This document shows positions 61,640 through 64,000 of a stretch of DNA of 64,000 nucleotides, in pieces. Under the pieces are notes generated by a model, which saw only the letters and a program-made list of their open reading frames with translations, did not search any database and was not told where the DNA came from. The translations under genes and the position numbers were made by a program. This stretch comes from Pedobacter polaris. Its GTDB lineage: Bacteria; Bacteroidota; Bacteroidia; Sphingobacteriales; Sphingobacteriaceae. Each line of letters starts with the position of its first letter. Position 1 is the first letter of the stretch. The stretch spans positions 248,001-312,000 of the forward strand of contig NZ_SWBR01000003.1 of NCBI RefSeq assembly GCF_005116505.1. The letters run 5' to 3'.

Positions 61640-62767
61640 ATGAAAAAAAATCTACTTATAGCCTTCCTCTTTTTGCTTTCTGTAACTACTAAAGCTCAAT
61701 TCAACAATGAAGCAATCTTTAATCGCATTCGCCCTGCTGATAGTTTAGACAAAGAATTACATTTTAATTTCTACAATTTCAATTACGTTAGAAATTACGA
61801 ATACTCGAATAAATTTCACGATGGTTACACTTTGTATGGTACACAGCTAGAGCCACAATTGGTTTATTATGCCAACCCGAATTTGGCTATTACAGCAGGT
61901 GCTTATTTGCGTAAGGATTTTGGAAATGAAGGTATTTATGATGCCAAACCTTTATTTAGCTTAAAATACCATAAGAAAGATCTTACCCTTATTTTTGGTA
62001 GCCTAGAAGGAAATATTCAACACAATTACATAGAACCAATTTATAATTTCGAAAGAAAGATTACAACACCAATAGAATACGGAACCCAATTACTGGTTGA
62101 TAAAGAGAAATTCAAATTAGATAGTTGGATTGCCTGGCAAAAAATGATTTACAAGGGCGAGGCTGCAAAGGAAGAGATTGTTGGAGGACTAAGTACTGAA
62201 ACTTTTTTACTGAAAAATGAGAACTGGAAACTGTCAATACCCGCTCAGTTTTTAGCTTACCATCAAGGTGGGCAAATTGATGTATTGAAAGATATTCCTT
62301 TAAGCACTTTATTTAATGGCGCTGCAGGCTTTAAACTGCACAAAACAATTGGTTACGATGTGAAAGAAATATTTACCGATAATTACGTTGCTGTTTATAA
62401 AGATTTTTCACCAACAAAAGTTAGGGCATACCAAGGCGGTTTTGGCTTGTGGCTAAACGCTGGTATGAACACTAGGTGGGGTAGCTTAGTGGCTTCTTAC
62501 TGGAAAGGGAATAATTTTTTAACTATTAAGGGAATGCCATTGTATCAATCGGTTTCAGAAACTTTATATAATGAAGGCTTTAAACAAAACAGCAGAAGCA
62601 TTTTGGCAGTTAGATATGTTTATCAAAAACAGTTGATCCCTAATTTGTATTTAGATGTTCGTTTTGAACCACATTTTGACCTAGGAACTCCAGATGCTGA
62701 TTTTCAATTTAACCACTCTTTATTTATAACTTACAAAGAGAGTTTTAGAATTTTTAAAAGGAAGTAG
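61640..62767 (+). CDS. exported protein of unknown function, probable beta-barrel
   Basis: A 375-residue protein with a clear signal peptide (LLIAFLFLLSVTTKAQF). The mature sequence is rich in Tyr, Phe and Lys in alternating patterns (ELHFNFYNFNYVRNYEY, LVYYANPNLAITAGAYL, NLYLDVRFEPHFDLG), and the end DFQFNHSLFITYKESF is barrel-like. I do not recognise the family. It stands alone between the heme cluster and the sigma factor gene. Confidence 0.6.
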   Translation: MKKNLLIAFLFLLSVTTKAQFNNEAIFNRIRPADSLDKELHFNFYNFNYVRNYEYSNKFHDGYTLYGTQLEPQLVYYANPNLAITAGAYLRKDFGNEGIYDAKPLFSLKYHKKDLTLIFGSLEGNIQHNYIEPIYNFERKITTPIEYGTQLLVDKEKFKLDSWIAWQKMIYKGEAAKEEIVGGLSTETFLLKNENWKLSIPAQFLAYHQGGQIDVLKDIPLSTLFNGAAGFKLHKTIGYDVKEIFTDNYVAVYKDFSPTKVRAYQGGFGLWLNAGMNTRWGSLVASYWKGNNFLTIKGMPLYQSVSETLYNEGFKQNSRSILAVRYVYQKQLIPNLYLDVRFEPHFDLGTPDADFQFNHSLFITYKESFRIFKRK

Positions 62768-63142
62768 AAGGAGTCAGAAAAGTCCGAAAGTCTGAAAGAG
62801 CCAATTTACGAAGTTTCAAAGAGCTGTGCGATGGAGAACTTCGTAAGTTTGCAAGGCCAGCAATCCATCCTATGAAAAACAGCCCTTTGTTAAATAAACC
62901 TGATTGAAGCGGTAGCTCTTGAGCTGAAAGCGAAAAGACCAAAGCTGAAAGCGGGACTACAGTATCTATAAAATGCTAACATTCGTTTTCAAACATTAAG
63001 AAATAAAGGACCATTAGTCTTAATATATCTTAGTACCTTAATGTTTGTACTTTGCTATCTGTGAAATCTTTTTTTAGAAATTTATTTGCAACTGCTTGCA
63101 ACCTTTTACTTCTAGGGTTCATCTACCCTATACAAACAACAA
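62768..63142. other. 375-bp gene-free stretch with repeats before the sigma factor
   Basis: It contains a stem ACGAAGTT (62808-62815) / AACTTCGT (62837-62844), copy 2 of the bipartite repeat (62886-62965) with AAAGCTGAAAGC-type text, and an AT-rich tail from about 62975 that probably holds the sigma factor promoter. No gene is seen. Confidence 0.5.
62886..62965 (+). repeat. bipartite hairpin-carrying repeat, copy 2
   Basis: The left flank is TTTGTTAAATAAACCTGATT with GAAGCGG, and the right flank is AAAGCTGAAAGCGGGACTAC. The payload has a small palindrome AGCTCTTGAGCT followed by GAAAGCGAAAAGACC. Confidence 0.6.
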
Positions 63143-63712
63143 ATGAAGGTGACTAAAACATATACGATTGATGACTTGATGAAAGGCTGCAAAGCTGGCG
63201 ACAGGAAGATGCAAGAAATGCTATATAAGCAAACTGCATCGAAAATGTTGGCCGTTTGTATGCGCTACGCCAAAGACCGTATGGAAGCTGAAGATGTATT
63301 ACAAATGGGATACGTTAAAATTTTCCAGAAAGTTAAGGAATACCGTGGCGATGGCTCTTTTGAAGGTTGGATAAGAAGAATAATGGTTAATACCGCAATT
63401 GAAAGTTACAGAAAGAATTTACGCTCTTTAAGTATTGTGCCAATTGAAGATGCTTACGAGCAACCATCACAAGGATTTGATTTTAGCAGCTTAGGCATGC
63501 AAGATTTAATGAAGGTAATACAGAAACTAGCGGACGGTTATCGCATGGTATTTAACATGTACATTATAGAAGGTTATTCGCACAAAGAAATTGCAGAAAC
63601 ATTAGGTATCTCAGAAGGTGCCAGTAAATCTCAATTAAGTAGGGCGAGAGCAATATTGCAACAAGAAATTATTAAAATGGAGGGCTTTGGATATGCAACA
63701 CATGCCGGATAA
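63143..63712 (+). CDS. ECF-type RNA polymerase sigma factor
   Basis: A 189-residue sigma-70-family factor. Region 2 is MLYKQTASKMLAVCMRYAKD followed by EAEDVLQMGYVKIFQKV and the -10-binding GWIRRIMVNTAIESYRK. Region 4 is GYRMVFNMYIIEGYSHKEIA with ISEGASKSQLSRARAIL. It directs transcription of a small regulon, probably envelope or stress genes. The next gene starts inside it (20-base overlap) and looks like a membrane-bound anti-sigma factor. Confidence 0.9.
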   Translation: MKVTKTYTIDDLMKGCKAGDRKMQEMLYKQTASKMLAVCMRYAKDRMEAEDVLQMGYVKIFQKVKEYRGDGSFEGWIRRIMVNTAIESYRKNLRSLSIVPIEDAYEQPSQGFDFSSLGMQDLMKVIQKLADGYRMVFNMYIIEGYSHKEIAETLGISEGASKSQLSRARAILQQEIIKMEGFGYATHAG

Positions 63713-64000
63713 AGAATTCGATAAATTATTTAAAGACAAATTCGTGGATGCGGAAATTGAACCATCTGCAAATTTATGGGCTAATATAGAACAACAGCTA
63801 GAACCTAAACGCAAACGTGTTATTCCGATTTATTGGATGGCAGCTGCAAGTGTAGCAATTGCAATTACTGCGATGTTGGTTTTTCAGAAAACAGAGAAAA
63901 TTAAATTGCGTGGAGCTGAAGCAACAGCAGTTTTGGTTAAACCAATTGAGCAAGAAGTAGTTAATGATGTAGTTTCTACTACTTTACCTATTACAGAAAC
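63693..64000 (+). CDS. probable anti-sigma factor, cut by the window end
   Basis: The first 102 codons of an incomplete protein. Residues about 1-40 are acidic and helical (DKEFDKLFKDKFVDAEIE-PSANLWANIEQQL), as in Bacteroidota anti-sigma-like proteins. A single membrane helix follows a basic stretch (VIPIYWMAAASVAIAITAML, about residues 47-66), and then comes the start of a periplasmic part. It overlaps the sigma gene by 20 bases. The start at 63693 is favoured; an ATG three codons later is possible. Confidence 0.7.
   Translation, partial: MQHMPDKEFDKLFKDKFVDAEIEPSANLWANIEQQLEPKRKRVIPIYWMAAASVAIAITAMLVFQKTEKIKLRGAEATAVLVKPIEQEVVNDVVSTTLPITE

Noticed and set aside
841..62965. Repeats as CRISPR arrays
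   Set aside because: The copies are far apart, imperfectly palindromic and in both orientations; there are no regularly spaced repeats or cas genes.

Overview
The window is AT-rich chromosomal DNA from a member of the Bacteroidota, most likely a Sphingobacteriaceae relative close to Pedobacter. The main reasons are a lipid-anchored TamL with TamB, a HmuY/TonB-receptor pair, a PnuT thiamine transporter under a TPP riboswitch, the long form of IspG, a fused HemC-HemD, promoters of the TTTG / TAnnTTTG type, and many TTG or GTG starts without a clear Shine-Dalgarno sequence. No tRNA, rRNA, CRISPR array, insertion sequence or prophage is visible. The assignment to genus is inference.

Layout. 1-6.8 kb: a same-strand lipid-modification cluster (acyl desaturase, DUF1475, DUF1295, two cyclopropane-fatty-acid-synthase-family methyltransferases, an FAD amine-oxidase-like protein, DUF1365). 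7.0-13.3 kb: a minus-strand block with a DEAD-box helicase, a lipoprotein gene broken by an in-frame TGA, and a tightly packed MFS / PLP lyase / amino acid permease operon. 13.6-30.1 kb: topoisomerase IV subunits ParE and ParC about 11.6 kb apart, enclosing a hybrid histidine kinase, a YihY protein, the TamL-TamB envelope pair and cytidine deaminase. 30.3-32.3 kb: a TPP-riboswitch unit with pnuT and a flavoprotein. 32.4-38.6 kb: two secreted or lipid-anchored proteins of unknown role and a heme/iron uptake pair behind two Fur-like palindromes. 38.7-50.7 kb: mixed housekeeping genes (methyltransferase, MlaF/MlaE-type ABC transporter, SDR, PspC and LiaF-like proteins, RDD protein, IspG, YjbQ, cupin, histidine kinase, GNAT, hydrolase, DoxX). 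50.9-61.5 kb: a heme biosynthesis cluster (hemA, hemCD, hemB, hemL, hemE, hemJ) that also carries a two-component system, a TPR-like protein and a small-protein / zeta-toxin-like pair. 61.6-64.0 kb: an envelope protein and an ECF sigma factor with the start of its likely anti-sigma partner.

The most unusual feature is the repeat content between genes. Several families of short imperfect palindromes recur on both strands. One is bipartite: conserved left and right flanks enclose a hairpin that differs in each of four copies. Pieces of the same repeat families appear in frame inside ispG and probably inside the DUF1365 gene, and possibly inside the variable P3 arm of the TPP riboswitch. This looks like a modular repeat system that can become protein or RNA sequence, and it is my leading candidate for something not yet described.

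All calls rest on reading the sequence and on remembered family knowledge. No alignment, structure prediction or database search was run.
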